A DNA stretch of 64,000 bases from Phycisphaerae bacterium (GTDB lineage Bacteria > Planctomycetota > Phycisphaerae > Phycisphaerales > UBA1924): assembly GCA_022180725.1 (NCBI GenBank), contig BQMO01000006.1:1-64000 (forward strand). The letters are read 5' to 3'. This document shows positions 54,648 to 62,546 of the stretch, piece by piece (position 1 is the first letter of the stretch; each line of letters opens with the position of its first letter). The notes under the pieces are model-generated. The model was given only the letters and a program-made list of their open reading frames with translations. It did not search any database and was not told the DNA's origin. Position numbers and translations under genes: made by a program.

Positions 54648-57284
54648 ATGGCGACGGGGGCGAAGCGTCACGACGTGTTCATCAGTGCGGCCGCGCCCGA
54701 CAAGGCGATAGCCGAGGCGGCCTGCGAGGCGTTGGAGCAGGCCGGCATCCGGGTGTGGATCGCCCCGCGGGACGTGGACCCCGGCCAGCCGTACGCGCGC
54801 TGCATCATGGAGGCGATCAATGCGTGTTCGCTGATGGTGGTGATCTTCTCGTCGCACACCAACGCGTCGGAGCACGTGTGCCGCGAGGTGGAACTGGCGG
54901 CGCGGGCGCGCCGGCCGATGCTGCCGGTGCGCGTGGAGGACGTGGAGCCGAACGGGGAACTGGTGTACTTCATGGGGCGGGCGCACTGGCTGGACGCGCT
55001 CACGCCCCCGATCCAGAATCACCTGGGGAAACTCGTCGCCGCGTGCGCCAAGATCGTGGACCGCAACGCGGAGAGCAAGACTCACGACAGCGGGTCGATC
55101 CCGATTCCTCCCGTGCCCCCGGTCCCTCCCGCCGTGCCCGTCAAGCCTGAATCGGCCGCGAGGCCCGTCCCGTCGGCGCGCCCGGAATCTCCCGCGCGAT
55201 CGGCGCCGATCGAGGCGCCTCCCCCGCTCCCGCGGCGCGAGCCGGCGCCGACAGCCCGCGCGCACGCGCCGACCCCGGCGCACGCCGAGGCCTCGGGGCG
55301 TTCCGAGTCCGCGGCGCGACGCGAGGCGGGGGCGCGTCGCATGGCGCCTCCCCGACGTGAGGACACCAGGCCCATCGCGCCCGAGCCCCTGAAGCCCGCG
55401 CCGACCGATCCGGGTCGCGGGCGGACCTGGTTCTTGGTGGGGGTGGCGGTATTCGGGGTGGTGGCGATCGGCGGGGCCTGGTGGGGAAGTACGTACCTCG
55501 AGGACCAGAAGGCCCAGCGCGCCGCCGCGGAAGCGGAGAAGGAGCGTGCCGCGCTGGCCGAACAGCGCCGCCAGGCCGACACCGCCATGGCGAGAATCCG
55601 CGAGGCGATCAAGGGATCGGACGTCGTCGCGATCGACGCGTCGGTGGCGGCGGCGGAGATGGTGGCGCCCAACGACGATCGCCTGACCGACCTTCGTCAG
55701 CTGGCGGCGAGCGCCAAGGCCCGCATCACCGAGGAAGCGCGTGCGCGCGAACAACCGCTGAAGCAGGACACCCCCCGAACGCCGAACACCGCCGCCTCGG
55801 GCGAAGGTGACGCGGAAGGCGATCGGCTGTACGCCGCGGCCCAGGACCTGCGGGTCAAGGGCGACATGCCCGCCGCCGCCGTCGGGTATGAGCGGGCGTT
55901 GGCCGCGTTCACCACCACCGGCAATGTCTACAAGCAGGGCGAGAGCCTGTATTGGATCGCGCGGTGCACGCAACCGGACAAGAACCCCAAGGGGGATTGG
56001 GCTCGGAGCCGCGCGCTGTACGAGCGTGCGGAGGCCAAGTACAAGGAAGTCAACGACACGACAAACGTCGCGCACGCCACATACGGGCAGGCGCTGACCC
56101 TCCACCCGGACCGCGATCCGACAGGGTCGTGGGAACGGGCCATCGCGCTGTACGAACGTACGGCCAGGCTCTTCGCCGAGGTGAAGGAAAAGGAACTCCA
56201 GGCCCTGTGCATCCGCGACCAGGCGTTCTGCCAGCAGCCGAATCGAAACCCGAAGGGCGATTGGGCGCGGGCCATCGCGCTCTACGACCAGGCGGCGACG
56301 ATCTCCATCGAGGCCAACAGCCTTCGCGGCGAGGGGTTGAGTTACGCCGGGAAGGCCTACTGCTACCGCCCCGACAACAACCCCCAGGGTGATTGGAACG
56401 TCGCGATGGTGTTCTACGAGCGGGCCGCGGCGAAACTCGGCGACGCGGGCGACATGATTCAACGCGCGACCTATCAGGGGTGGCAGGCGTTCTGCCTTCA
56501 GCCCAACAACAACACCACCAAGGGCGACTGGGCGCGGGCCGCCGCCCTGTACGCCGAGGTCGCCGCCGAACAGATTCGTCTGGGGCAGACCGTGTCCGCG
56601 GCGGCGACGCTGGCCGACCAGGCCTTCTGCCTGAGGCCCGACAAGAACAAGGACGGGAGTTGGGAACAGGCCCGCGCGCTCTACGAACGGTCCGCCGCGA
56701 TCTGCGCCGACGCGGGCGATCATGACGGCGTCGGCGAGGCGATGCGGCTCGCCGCGTACTGCATGATCCCCAGCAACAACCCGAAAGGCTCGTGGTCCAC
56801 GGCGCAGGACCTCTACGGGCAGGCGGGCGGGCGGTACGCCCTGGCCGGCAATGTCTCGATGCAGGCAACCTGCGTGGCCGATCAGGCCTTCTGCCTCCGG
56901 CCCGACAACGACGCCTCCAGCACGTGGGAGCGGGCGATCGAGAAGTACGAGCGGGCCGCCTCGCTCGCGCGCGACGCCAAAGACCTCTCGAAGCAGGCGC
57001 TCTATGTCCACTTCCAGGGGTACTGCACGAGGCCTGATCGGAACCCCAAGGGCGACTGGGGCCGCGCGCGGACGTTCTACGCCGAGTCGGCGCGGCTCTA
57101 CGGCCTGGCGGGCGACAAGGGGGCCCAGAGCACCAGCGTGCACCTCCAGGCGTTCTGCATCATCGAGGGCAAGAGCGAACGCATGACCGAGGAAGCCCGC
57201 CGCCTCTTCCAGACCGCGGTCGACCTGGCCTTGGCCGCGGGCGACGAGAAGAGCGCCGAATCGTCACGCAGCTGGATCAAGTAG
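54648..57284 (+). CDS. TIR domain, single membrane span and nine 44-residue TPR-like repeats
   Basis: 878 residues. Residues 6-130 are a TIR domain: K-R-H-D-V-F-I-S (6-13), A-L-E-Q-A-G-I-R-V-W-I-A-P-R-D (28-42), M-V-V-I-F-S-S-H-T-N-A-S-E-H-V-C-R-E80-V-E-L. E80 sits where catalytic NADase TIRs have their glutamate. A Pro/Ala/Arg-rich linker (135-258) follows, then a membrane helix (261-283) and an Ala/Glu/Arg coiled coil (285-385). From residue 441 nine repeats of about 44 residues run to about 840, each of the type R-P-D-x-N-P-K-G-D-W-x-x-A-x-x-L-Y-E-R-A-A followed by a helix and ...Q-A-F-C-L. They look like TPR units with an added Asp/Asn-rich loop. TIR inside, repeats outside is the likely topology. 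Cleavage of NAD or pure signalling cannot be decided. Confidence 0.85.
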   Translation: MATGAKRHDVFISAAAPDKAIAEAACEALEQAGIRVWIAPRDVDPGQPYARCIMEAINACSLMVVIFSSHTNASEHVCREVELAARARRPMLPVRVEDVEPNGELVYFMGRAHWLDALTPPIQNHLGKLVAACAKIVDRNAESKTHDSGSIPIPPVPPVPPAVPVKPESAARPVPSARPESPARSAPIEAPPPLPRREPAPTARAHAPTPAHAEASGRSESAARREAGARRMAPPRREDTRPIAPEPLKPAPTDPGRGRTWFLVGVAVFGVVAIGGAWWGSTYLEDQKAQRAAAEAEKERAALAEQRRQADTAMARIREAIKGSDVVAIDASVAAAEMVAPNDDRLTDLRQLAASAKARITEEARAREQPLKQDTPRTPNTAASGEGDAEGDRLYAAAQDLRVKGDMPAAAVGYERALAAFTTTGNVYKQGESLYWIARCTQPDKNPKGDWARSRALYERAEAKYKEVNDTTNVAHATYGQALTLHPDRDPTGSWERAIALYERTARLFAEVKEKELQALCIRDQAFCQQPNRNPKGDWARAIALYDQAATISIEANSLRGEGLSYAGKAYCYRPDNNPQGDWNVAMVFYERAAAKLGDAGDMIQRATYQGWQAFCLQPNNNTTKGDWARAAALYAEVAAEQIRLGQTVSAAATLADQAFCLRPDKNKDGSWEQARALYERSAAICADAGDHDGVGEAMRLAAYCMIPSNNPKGSWSTAQDLYGQAGGRYALAGNVSMQATCVADQAFCLRPDNDASSTWERAIEKYERAASLARDAKDLSKQALYVHFQGYCTRPDRNPKGDWGRARTFYAESARLYGLAGDKGAQSTSVHLQAFCIIEGKSERMTEEARRLFQTAVDLALAAGDEKSAESSRSWIK

Positions 57285-57311
57285 ACGCCCCGGCAACGAG
57301 GCCGCCGAGAC

Positions 57312-58190
57312 TTACGCCAGCGCCGCGGCGCCGGAGATGATCTCGGTCAGTTCCGTCGTGATCTGCGCCTGGCGGGCGCGGTTGTATTGCCGCGTGTAGC
57401 GCTTCCCGGCCTTGCCGGCGTTGTCCGTCGCCGACTTCATCGCCACCATCCGCGCCACGTGCTCGCTCACGATCGCGTCGTTCAGCGCCTGGAAGAGCAG
57501 GCCCTTCACCGCCGCCGGCAGCAGGTCGCCCAGCAGCAGCGCCGCGTCCGGGCTGAACTCGTAGACCTTCCGCGGACCCTCGCCCGCACCCTTCTTCGCC
57601 GCGGGCGGCTGGAAGGGCACCAGTTGCATCACCGTCGGCGTCTGCTTTCCCGCCGAGATGTACTTCATGTACACCACCCGCACCGTCGAAATTTCGCCGG
57701 CCAGGTAGTCCTTGATGAACCCCTCGGCCAGGGTCTTCACCGCCTCGTACGACGCCTTGTCCCCTACCGCGTGCGTCGTGGCGACCTTGATCCCCGTGTA
57801 GCGGAAGAAGCCCACACCCTTCTTTCCGATGCACTCAATGCGCCCGTCCTTGGCCGATGCGTGCGTCTTGAAGAACTGCATCGCCGTCCGCAGGACGCTC
57901 CCGTTGTACGGCCCGCACAGCCCGCGCTCGCTGGTGATCACCAGCGTCAACTCTTTCCCCGGCCGCTTGGCGCCCCCGGGCGTCGCCAGCAGCGGGTGGG
58001 TCGCGTCGCCCAGTCCCCCGGCCAGTTCGTTGACCAGGTTGAACAGTGAATCGGCGTACGGCCGCCCCGCCGTCGCCGCCTGCTGTGCCTTGGCGAACTT
58101 GCTCGTCGCGATCATCTGCATCGTCTTGGTGATGCGGCGGATGTTGCCGACGGCCTTGATGCGCTTCTTGATTTCCCGCGTTTTGCCCAT
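57312..58190 (-). CDS. atpG: ATP synthase F1 gamma subunit
   Basis: 292 residues, standard length. The gamma subunit is the central rotor shaft of F1-ATPase. The start M-G-K-T-R-E-I-K-K-R-I-K-A-V (1-14), the following N-I-R-R-I-T-K-T-M-Q-M-I-A-T-S-K (16-31), L-V-I-T-S-E-R-G-L-C-G (near 84) and the C-terminal R-Q-A-Q-I-T-T-E-L-T-E-I-I-S-G-A (near 272) are diagnostic. The frame stays open well upstream, but ATG 58190 matches the family start. It stands alone: no other atp genes are adjacent, unlike the usual atpBEFHAGDC order. TATCCT ends 9 nt before the ATG, so it may have its own leaderless promoter. Confidence 0.95.
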   Translation of the reverse strand: MGKTREIKKRIKAVGNIRRITKTMQMIATSKFAKAQQAATAGRPYADSLFNLVNELAGGLGDATHPLLATPGGAKRPGKELTLVITSERGLCGPYNGSVLRTAMQFFKTHASAKDGRIECIGKKGVGFFRYTGIKVATTHAVGDKASYEAVKTLAEGFIKDYLAGEISTVRVVYMKYISAGKQTPTVMQLVPFQPPAAKKGAGEGPRKVYEFSPDAALLLGDLLPAAVKGLLFQALNDAIVSEHVARMVAMKSATDNAGKAGKRYTRQYNRARQAQITTELTEIISGAAALA

Positions 58191-58199
58191 AGGGAGGCA

Positions 58200-58205
58200 A
58201 GGATA
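58200..58205 (-). promoter_or_regulatory. Candidate -10 element TATCCT for atpG
   Basis: On the minus strand TATCCT ends 9 nt before the atpG ATG. The intervening TGCCTCCCT is pyrimidine-rich and cannot act as a Shine-Dalgarno. Confidence 0.35.
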
Positions 58206-58352
58206 GGGGGCGTCCCGGGCCGTGTCCCGTGCCCGCGGATTCGCAGGGCCGAGAACCCGTCGCCGGTTCCCTTTTTGACGAATTTCGCGTTGGTGGTCGC
58301 GGTTTAGTCGGTATGCTGCGCGGTGGTCAAGGCTCCAGTTCAGGAGGGCGCC

Positions 58353-60056
58353 ATGCAGATATCTTCGACGGTGTTCGTGCTCTCGGGAGTCACCCTGGTT
58401 GCCGCGAATGCCCTTGGCGACGTGACGATCGAACGCGTCGCGTACCAGAATGAGAACGCCCCCGGCGGCGGGTGGTACACGCAGTTTCTTGGGGGCTTCG
58501 GCATCGGCGCGCCCGTCATCGACCAGCAGGGCCGAGTCGCGTTCCGGGCCTTTCTCGGCGGGGGCACGCCCTCGACCGACACCGCGACCTTCGTCGGCTG
58601 GCCCGGTTCGGTCCAGCGGTGGGCGCGCGAAGGTGAAGTCCTCGGTGGGTTGGGCAACGTGTTCGGGCACAACAGCGACAACCAGAGCGGCTTCCCGTGG
58701 GTCAACGACGGACGCGTCGGCATGCTCGGCCCGACCAGCCCCGGCCTGGGCGTGATCGTCGGCCTGCCGGGGTCCGCCACGACGATCGCGCGTGCTGGCA
58801 CGCCGGCCGCGGGCTTGCCAGCCGGGGCGGTTTACAACGGGTTCGACGCCTTGGCCCTCGGGCCGGGCGGGGTGGTCGCGTTCGTGTCCACCATCAACGG
58901 CGGGGGGTACTCCTTTCAACGGGCCGTGTTCTCCAATGCCGCCGGCCCCCTCGCCCCGGTCGCGGTCTACGGCCAGCCCGCCCCGGGCCTGTCAGGGCAG
59001 ACCTTCGCCCACTTTGGCGGGGTTACATTCAACGCCGCGGGCCGCATGGCCTTCAAGGGCATGACCCTTTCCGGGCACGTGCTCTATTCCAACCACGGCG
59101 GGTCGCTCACGCCCGTCGCCTGGGCTGGCATGTCCATCCCAGGCGCGGGCACGCTGTCGTCGATCGGCGATCTCATGCTCGCCCCCGGCTTCAACGCCAC
59201 CGGACACGTGACGTTCAAGGCCAACCTCACCTCCGGGGTGACCGCCGTGGTCACGAATCGATCCGGCACGTTCCAGCACCTGGCCGTGCAGGGCATGGCC
59301 ATCCCCGGCGTCGCGGGGTCGCAGTTCAACAGCCTCACCCTCATGTCACCTCCCGCCTTCAACGACACCGGCGACGTCGCCTTCGCGTGCGAAGGGTGGT
59401 TTCAGGGGTTCAATCACGACCTGGTCTTCGTAAGCCGCTCGGGCGGGAGCGCCATGGTCGCCCGTGAGGGCCTCGCCTCACCGATCGATCCCAGCGTCAC
59501 CTACGCCGCCATCGACACCACGTCGGTCCGCATGAACAACCTCGGGCAGGTCGTGTTCATCTCGACCATCTCCGGGCCTGGCGTGACCGGCGCCAACGAC
59601 CGCGCCATCTTCGCGCAGGAAACCCCGACCGGCCCGCTCGTGGTGGCGCTGCGCGAAGGACAGGCCATCGATATCTTCGGCGACGGGTCCATGATCCGCA
59701 CTGTTGCCTCGTTCGAGTGGTCGCAGCCGCAGGGCGCCCTGCTCGACCCCGCCGGCGGCACCGCCTCGGGCGCGGGCGCGATCAACGACTTCGGCGCGCT
59801 GGGCGTGCTCATCAACTTTACCGACGGCACCCAGGGCATCTTCCGCGTGACCATCGCGCCCACCCTCACCTGCGACGCCGACGTGAACGGCGACGGGTCC
59901 GTCAACGGCCTCGACGTCGAGTGCCAGGAACTCGCCGTCGGGGGCGACTTCTCCTGCTACGCCCCCGCCGACGCCGACTTCAACCAGGACGGCGCCGTGA
60001 ACGGCGGCGACGTCGAGGCCGTCGAACTCGTCATGGGCGGGGGTCCATGCCCCTAA
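58353..60056 (+). CDS. Secreted tandem-repeat protein with GC-type dockerin
   Basis: 567 residues. ATG 58353 follows AGGAGG (58342-58347); a GTG at 58323 is a less likely start. Signal peptide (1-22, ending N-A-L-G). The body is a series of ~50-residue repeats with I-D-Q-Q-G-R-V-A-F-R-A (near 50), L-G-P-G-G-V-V-A-F-V-S, F-N-A-A-G-R-M-A-F-K-G, F-N-A-T-G-H-V-T-F-K-A, F-N-D-T-G-D-V-A-F-A-C and M-N-N-L-G-Q-V-V-F-I-S, each N-x-x-G-x-V-A-F, the pattern of tandem-repeat 'choice-of-anchor' proteins (propeller-like). The C-terminal dockerin differs slightly from the other three: C-D-A-D-V-N-G-D-G-S-V-N-G and D-A-D-F-N-Q-D-G-A-V-N-G. No terminator is evident. Confidence 0.85.
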   Translation: MQISSTVFVLSGVTLVAANALGDVTIERVAYQNENAPGGGWYTQFLGGFGIGAPVIDQQGRVAFRAFLGGGTPSTDTATFVGWPGSVQRWAREGEVLGGLGNVFGHNSDNQSGFPWVNDGRVGMLGPTSPGLGVIVGLPGSATTIARAGTPAAGLPAGAVYNGFDALALGPGGVVAFVSTINGGGYSFQRAVFSNAAGPLAPVAVYGQPAPGLSGQTFAHFGGVTFNAAGRMAFKGMTLSGHVLYSNHGGSLTPVAWAGMSIPGAGTLSSIGDLMLAPGFNATGHVTFKANLTSGVTAVVTNRSGTFQHLAVQGMAIPGVAGSQFNSLTLMSPPAFNDTGDVAFACEGWFQGFNHDLVFVSRSGGSAMVAREGLASPIDPSVTYAAIDTTSVRMNNLGQVVFISTISGPGVTGANDRAIFAQETPTGPLVVALREGQAIDIFGDGSMIRTVASFEWSQPQGALLDPAGGTASGAGAINDFGALGVLINFTDGTQGIFRVTIAPTLTCDADVNGDGSVNGLDVECQELAVGGDFSCYAPADADFNQDGAVNGGDVEAVELVMGGGPCP

Positions 60057-60223
60057 GTCCGTGTGCACCCTCGGCCATGGTCCCAATCGACCGTCTTTTG
60101 AGCGATTTCTCGGTCGTGAAATGGTATTTTTCTCGATTCGGCGCGAGAGAGGCTTCAGTTCTGCTTGTCCCGAACGAACGAATCAGTATCATGTCAGGGA
60201 GTCGTGTTTGGAGGAGGTGAGCG

Positions 60224-60958
60224 ATGCGTCTTCAGGTGCTGGCCGCGGTGCTGGGGTGTGGTGCGTTCGGCGCGGGTGTCGCGAAGGCGGGCGACACCGT
60301 CGAGATCGAGTCGTCCTTTTCCGGCGGTATCTGGTCGACCGGCGTCACCGCGCCGCACTTCATGAACTACTTCGTAGGCTATTCCATCCCATCCACGCCG
60401 GTTGAACGCCGGAACTACTTCCTGTTCAGCCTGGCCGACGTCTCCGCCGAGGTGACCGGCGCCCGCCTCAAACTCTTCCTGCCCGGCGGGCCGTCGCTCC
60501 CCTCGGGCTATGTCAGTTCCGATCCGACCGAGACCTACCGCGTGAGCGGTTCGCCGGCGCCGTGGACGGCGTTCTACGACGCCTATTCCGGCACCGCCAC
60601 GCCCGCGATGCTCTCGGCGATGTTCGGCACGATGGGCGCGCTCGGCCCGACAACCTACGGCCTGACCGTGGTTTCCGGCGACGACAGCGGCACCGACATC
60701 ATCCTCGAACTCTCGCCCGCCGCCATCGCCGACATCAACGCCGCGCTCGGTTCCATGTTCGTCGTCACCGGGCGGCTCACCGACCTTCACCTCGACGCGC
60801 CGGGCACGCCGCCGTCCGAACTCGTCTTTGCGTACACGGACATTCCGCACCCGCTCATGCCCATGCCGCGCCTCGAGCTCGACGTCGTCCCCGCGCCGGC
60901 GGGCGTGCTCACGCTCGCCACGGGCCTGCTGCTCGCGGGCCGACGCCGTCGGGACTAG
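60224..60958 (+). CDS. Secreted PEP-CTERM-like protein
   Basis: 244 residues. ATG 60224 follows GGAGGTGA, a near-perfect Shine-Dalgarno. Signal peptide (1-22, ending A-K-A-G-D). The central domain is beta-rich (A-R-L-K-L-F-L-P-G-G near 80) with no catalytic motif seen. The C-terminus is V-V-P-A-P-A-G-V followed by a hydrophobic helix and R-R-R-R-D, matching the V-P-x-P/hydrophobic/Arg layout of exosortase substrates and the protein at 12390-13016. The stop overlaps the stop of the minus-strand MBL gene by a few bases. Role unknown. Confidence 0.8.
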   Translation: MRLQVLAAVLGCGAFGAGVAKAGDTVEIESSFSGGIWSTGVTAPHFMNYFVGYSIPSTPVERRNYFLFSLADVSAEVTGARLKLFLPGGPSLPSGYVSSDPTETYRVSGSPAPWTAFYDAYSGTATPAMLSAMFGTMGALGPTTYGLTVVSGDDSGTDIILELSPAAIADINAALGSMFVVTGRLTDLHLDAPGTPPSELVFAYTDIPHPLMPMPRLELDVVPAPAGVLTLATGLLLAGRRRRD

Positions 60959-61806
60959 CCCCCCAGTTCCAGCCCGTCCCACGCCAGGAACATCCGCGCC
61001 GGCAACTCCGCCTGCGTCGCCTCGTGCGGCAGATCGTGGGCCATGTGCACGAAGTACGTCGCCCCCGGGTCCAGTTCCCCCGCCAGGTGCACCGCCTGGT
61101 TCAGCGTCAGGTGCGTGGGGTGCTGGCGATGCCGCAGCGCATCAAGCACCAGCGTCCGCAAGCCGAACAGGTGCTTCCACGACTCGTTGGGCACCCCCGA
61201 CATATCCGTGCAGTACGCCAGCGGGAACAGGTCCGCCCCCGATGCGGGCAGCCGCGTCCGCAGTCCCTCGTCCACGTCCAGCCGGTACCCGAGCACCGGC
61301 AACTTGCCGTGAAGCAGACGGAACGGGGTGACCCGCAGCCCCCACAGGTCGATGGACCGCCCCGAGGCAATGGCCTGTTCGTCCAGAGTCCGCGGAACCA
61401 GGCTCGCCACGAAACTGTCGTTCACGTTCTTCTCGCGCTCGAAGATGTGCGTGTAGACCCGCCGCAGGTGCGCCATGGTGTGCGCGTCGGCGAGGATGTC
61501 GATGGGCGTGCGCTGCACCGCGTTGAACCGCCGCACCTCGTCCAGCCCGAAGGTGTGATCGACGTGATTGTGCGTGAAGAGGATCGCGTCGCAGCGCGTC
61601 AATCCGGCCCGGAGCGCCTGCTGCCGCAGGTCCGGCCCGGCGTCGAGCAGCACCACCCGCGCCTGCCCGGTCGTGTCCGTGAAGCGCACCGCCGCCGACG
61701 TGCGCAACCGCCGGTCGCGCGGGTCCGCGCTCGTGCAAACCTCGCACGCGCACCCGATCGCCGGCACGCCCGCCGACGTGCCCGTGCCCAGAAACAGGAA
61801 CCGCAT
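60955..61806 (-). CDS. MBL-fold phosphodiesterase, PhnP-like
   Basis: 283 residues. Metal site H79-N-H81-V-D83-H84 in T-H-N-H-V-D-H, with L-G-T-G-T-S-A-G-V-P (6-15) and the zinc-ligand cluster C19-A-C21-E-V-C24 that marks PhnP-type enzymes, plus L-D-A-L-R-H-R (near 226) and a late V-H-M-A-H-D (near 254). PhnP hydrolyses cyclic ribose phosphates formed in phosphonate breakdown, but no phn genes are near, so the substrate may differ; related enzymes belong to the RNase Z fold group. TACGCT ends 5 nt before the ATG. The stop overlaps that of the PEP-CTERM gene. Confidence 0.88.
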   Translation of the reverse strand: MRFLFLGTGTSAGVPAIGCACEVCTSADPRDRRLRTSAAVRFTDTTGQARVVLLDAGPDLRQQALRAGLTRCDAILFTHNHVDHTFGLDEVRRFNAVQRTPIDILADAHTMAHLRRVYTHIFEREKNVNDSFVASLVPRTLDEQAIASGRSIDLWGLRVTPFRLLHGKLPVLGYRLDVDEGLRTRLPASGADLFPLAYCTDMSGVPNESWKHLFGLRTLVLDALRHRQHPTHLTLNQAVHLAGELDPGATYFVHMAHDLPHEATQAELPARMFLAWDGLELGG

Positions 61807-61811
61807 GGCCG

Positions 61812-61817
61812 AGCGTA
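61812..61817 (-). promoter_or_regulatory. Candidate -10 element TACGCT for MBL hydrolase
   Basis: On the minus strand TACGCT ends 5 nt before ATG 61806, the shortest spacing of the set. Confidence 0.3.
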
Positions 61818-61842
61818 TCCCGCGGTGTGCGGCCCGATCGCG

Positions 61843-62457
61843 CTACCGCATGATCCACTGCTTCTCGACCAGTTCCAGCGATCGCGCGCCCATGTCGCGC
61901 ACCTCGCCGGGCGTCTGGTACCGCAGCATCAGCGTCTTGCGGAGTACGGCCTTGGCGGGCTGCCCTTTCGCGTCGGTGAACTCCACCGCCCGAACCTCCC
62001 CGCTGAACCCCGCCGCGTAGATCGTGACCTCGTTCACGTGATGGTCCGTGATCGGCCAGATCACCACGCCTTCCTTCGCGTTGGCCTCGCCCTGCGCCAG
62101 GATGCCCACCACGCTGGTCTGATCCTGAATGAACGGACTTTGCAAACGGTTCAGGACATCCGCCGTCACCGCCCCGGGCACGTCGCGCCCCGACCGCAGC
62201 AGCACGCCCTCGTCCGTCCCGAGTTCGAAGCTCGGCGTGAAGAGCAGGTCCTGGTCCGTCGTGTTCGTCACCTTGTACGTCAGGAAGTAGTACGAGCGGG
62301 TGCCCACGCCCGGCAGGTCCACGCTCGCCGTCCGCAACGGGCCCACGTCCACCGCCAGTTGCCAGCGCCGGGGGATCGGGTCCGGCTCGGGGGCCAGGGC
62401 AACCAGGCTGGCCCCCAGGGCGGCCGCCGACATCAACATCGTGCTTCGCGTGAACAT
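61843..62457 (-). CDS. Secreted hypothetical protein
   Basis: 204 residues, no family recognised. Signal-like N-terminus M-F-T-R-S-T-M-L-M-S-A-A-A-L-G-A-S-L-V-A (1-20). Then a beta-rich domain with R-S-Y-Y-F-L-T-Y-K-V-T-N-T-T (near 54) and V-R-A-V-E-F-T-D-A-K-G (near 158), resembling proteins that measure or report material properties across planctomycetes, but that is not a function. AAAGGGG lies upstream of ATG 62457. The frame extends to 62625 without useful sequence. Same strand as the MBL gene, 36 nt upstream of its start, so possibly co-transcribed. Confidence 0.7.
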   Translation of the reverse strand: MFTRSTMLMSAAALGASLVALAPEPDPIPRRWQLAVDVGPLRTASVDLPGVGTRSYYFLTYKVTNTTDQDLLFTPSFELGTDEGVLLRSGRDVPGAVTADVLNRLQSPFIQDQTSVVGILAQGEANAKEGVVIWPITDHHVNEVTIYAAGFSGEVRAVEFTDAKGQPAKAVLRKTLMLRYQTPGEVRDMGARSLELVEKQWIMR

Positions 62458-62533
62458 GAGGCCCCTTTCGCGTGCGGGGCACAAGTCTACAGGATTTTCG
62501 TCGCGGGTCAAACCCCGGATCGGGCAGCCCCCG

Positions 62534-62539
62534 TACCGT
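62534..62539 (+). promoter_or_regulatory. Candidate -10 element TACCGT for leaderless GNAT gene
   Basis: TACCGT ends 7 nt before GTG 62547, which helps choose that start over later GTG codons at 62610 and 62613. Confidence 0.3.
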
Positions 62540-62546
62540 CCACCGC

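Noticed and set aside
55960..57170. CRISPR-like periodicity
   Set aside because: The ~132-nt period comes from coding repeats that have diverged at DNA level; there are no spacer/repeat units.
54648..57284. Defence island around the TIR gene
   Set aside because: Neighbours are a housekeeping M16 peptidase and atpG; no other defence genes are adjacent, so a defence role rests on the TIR domain alone.
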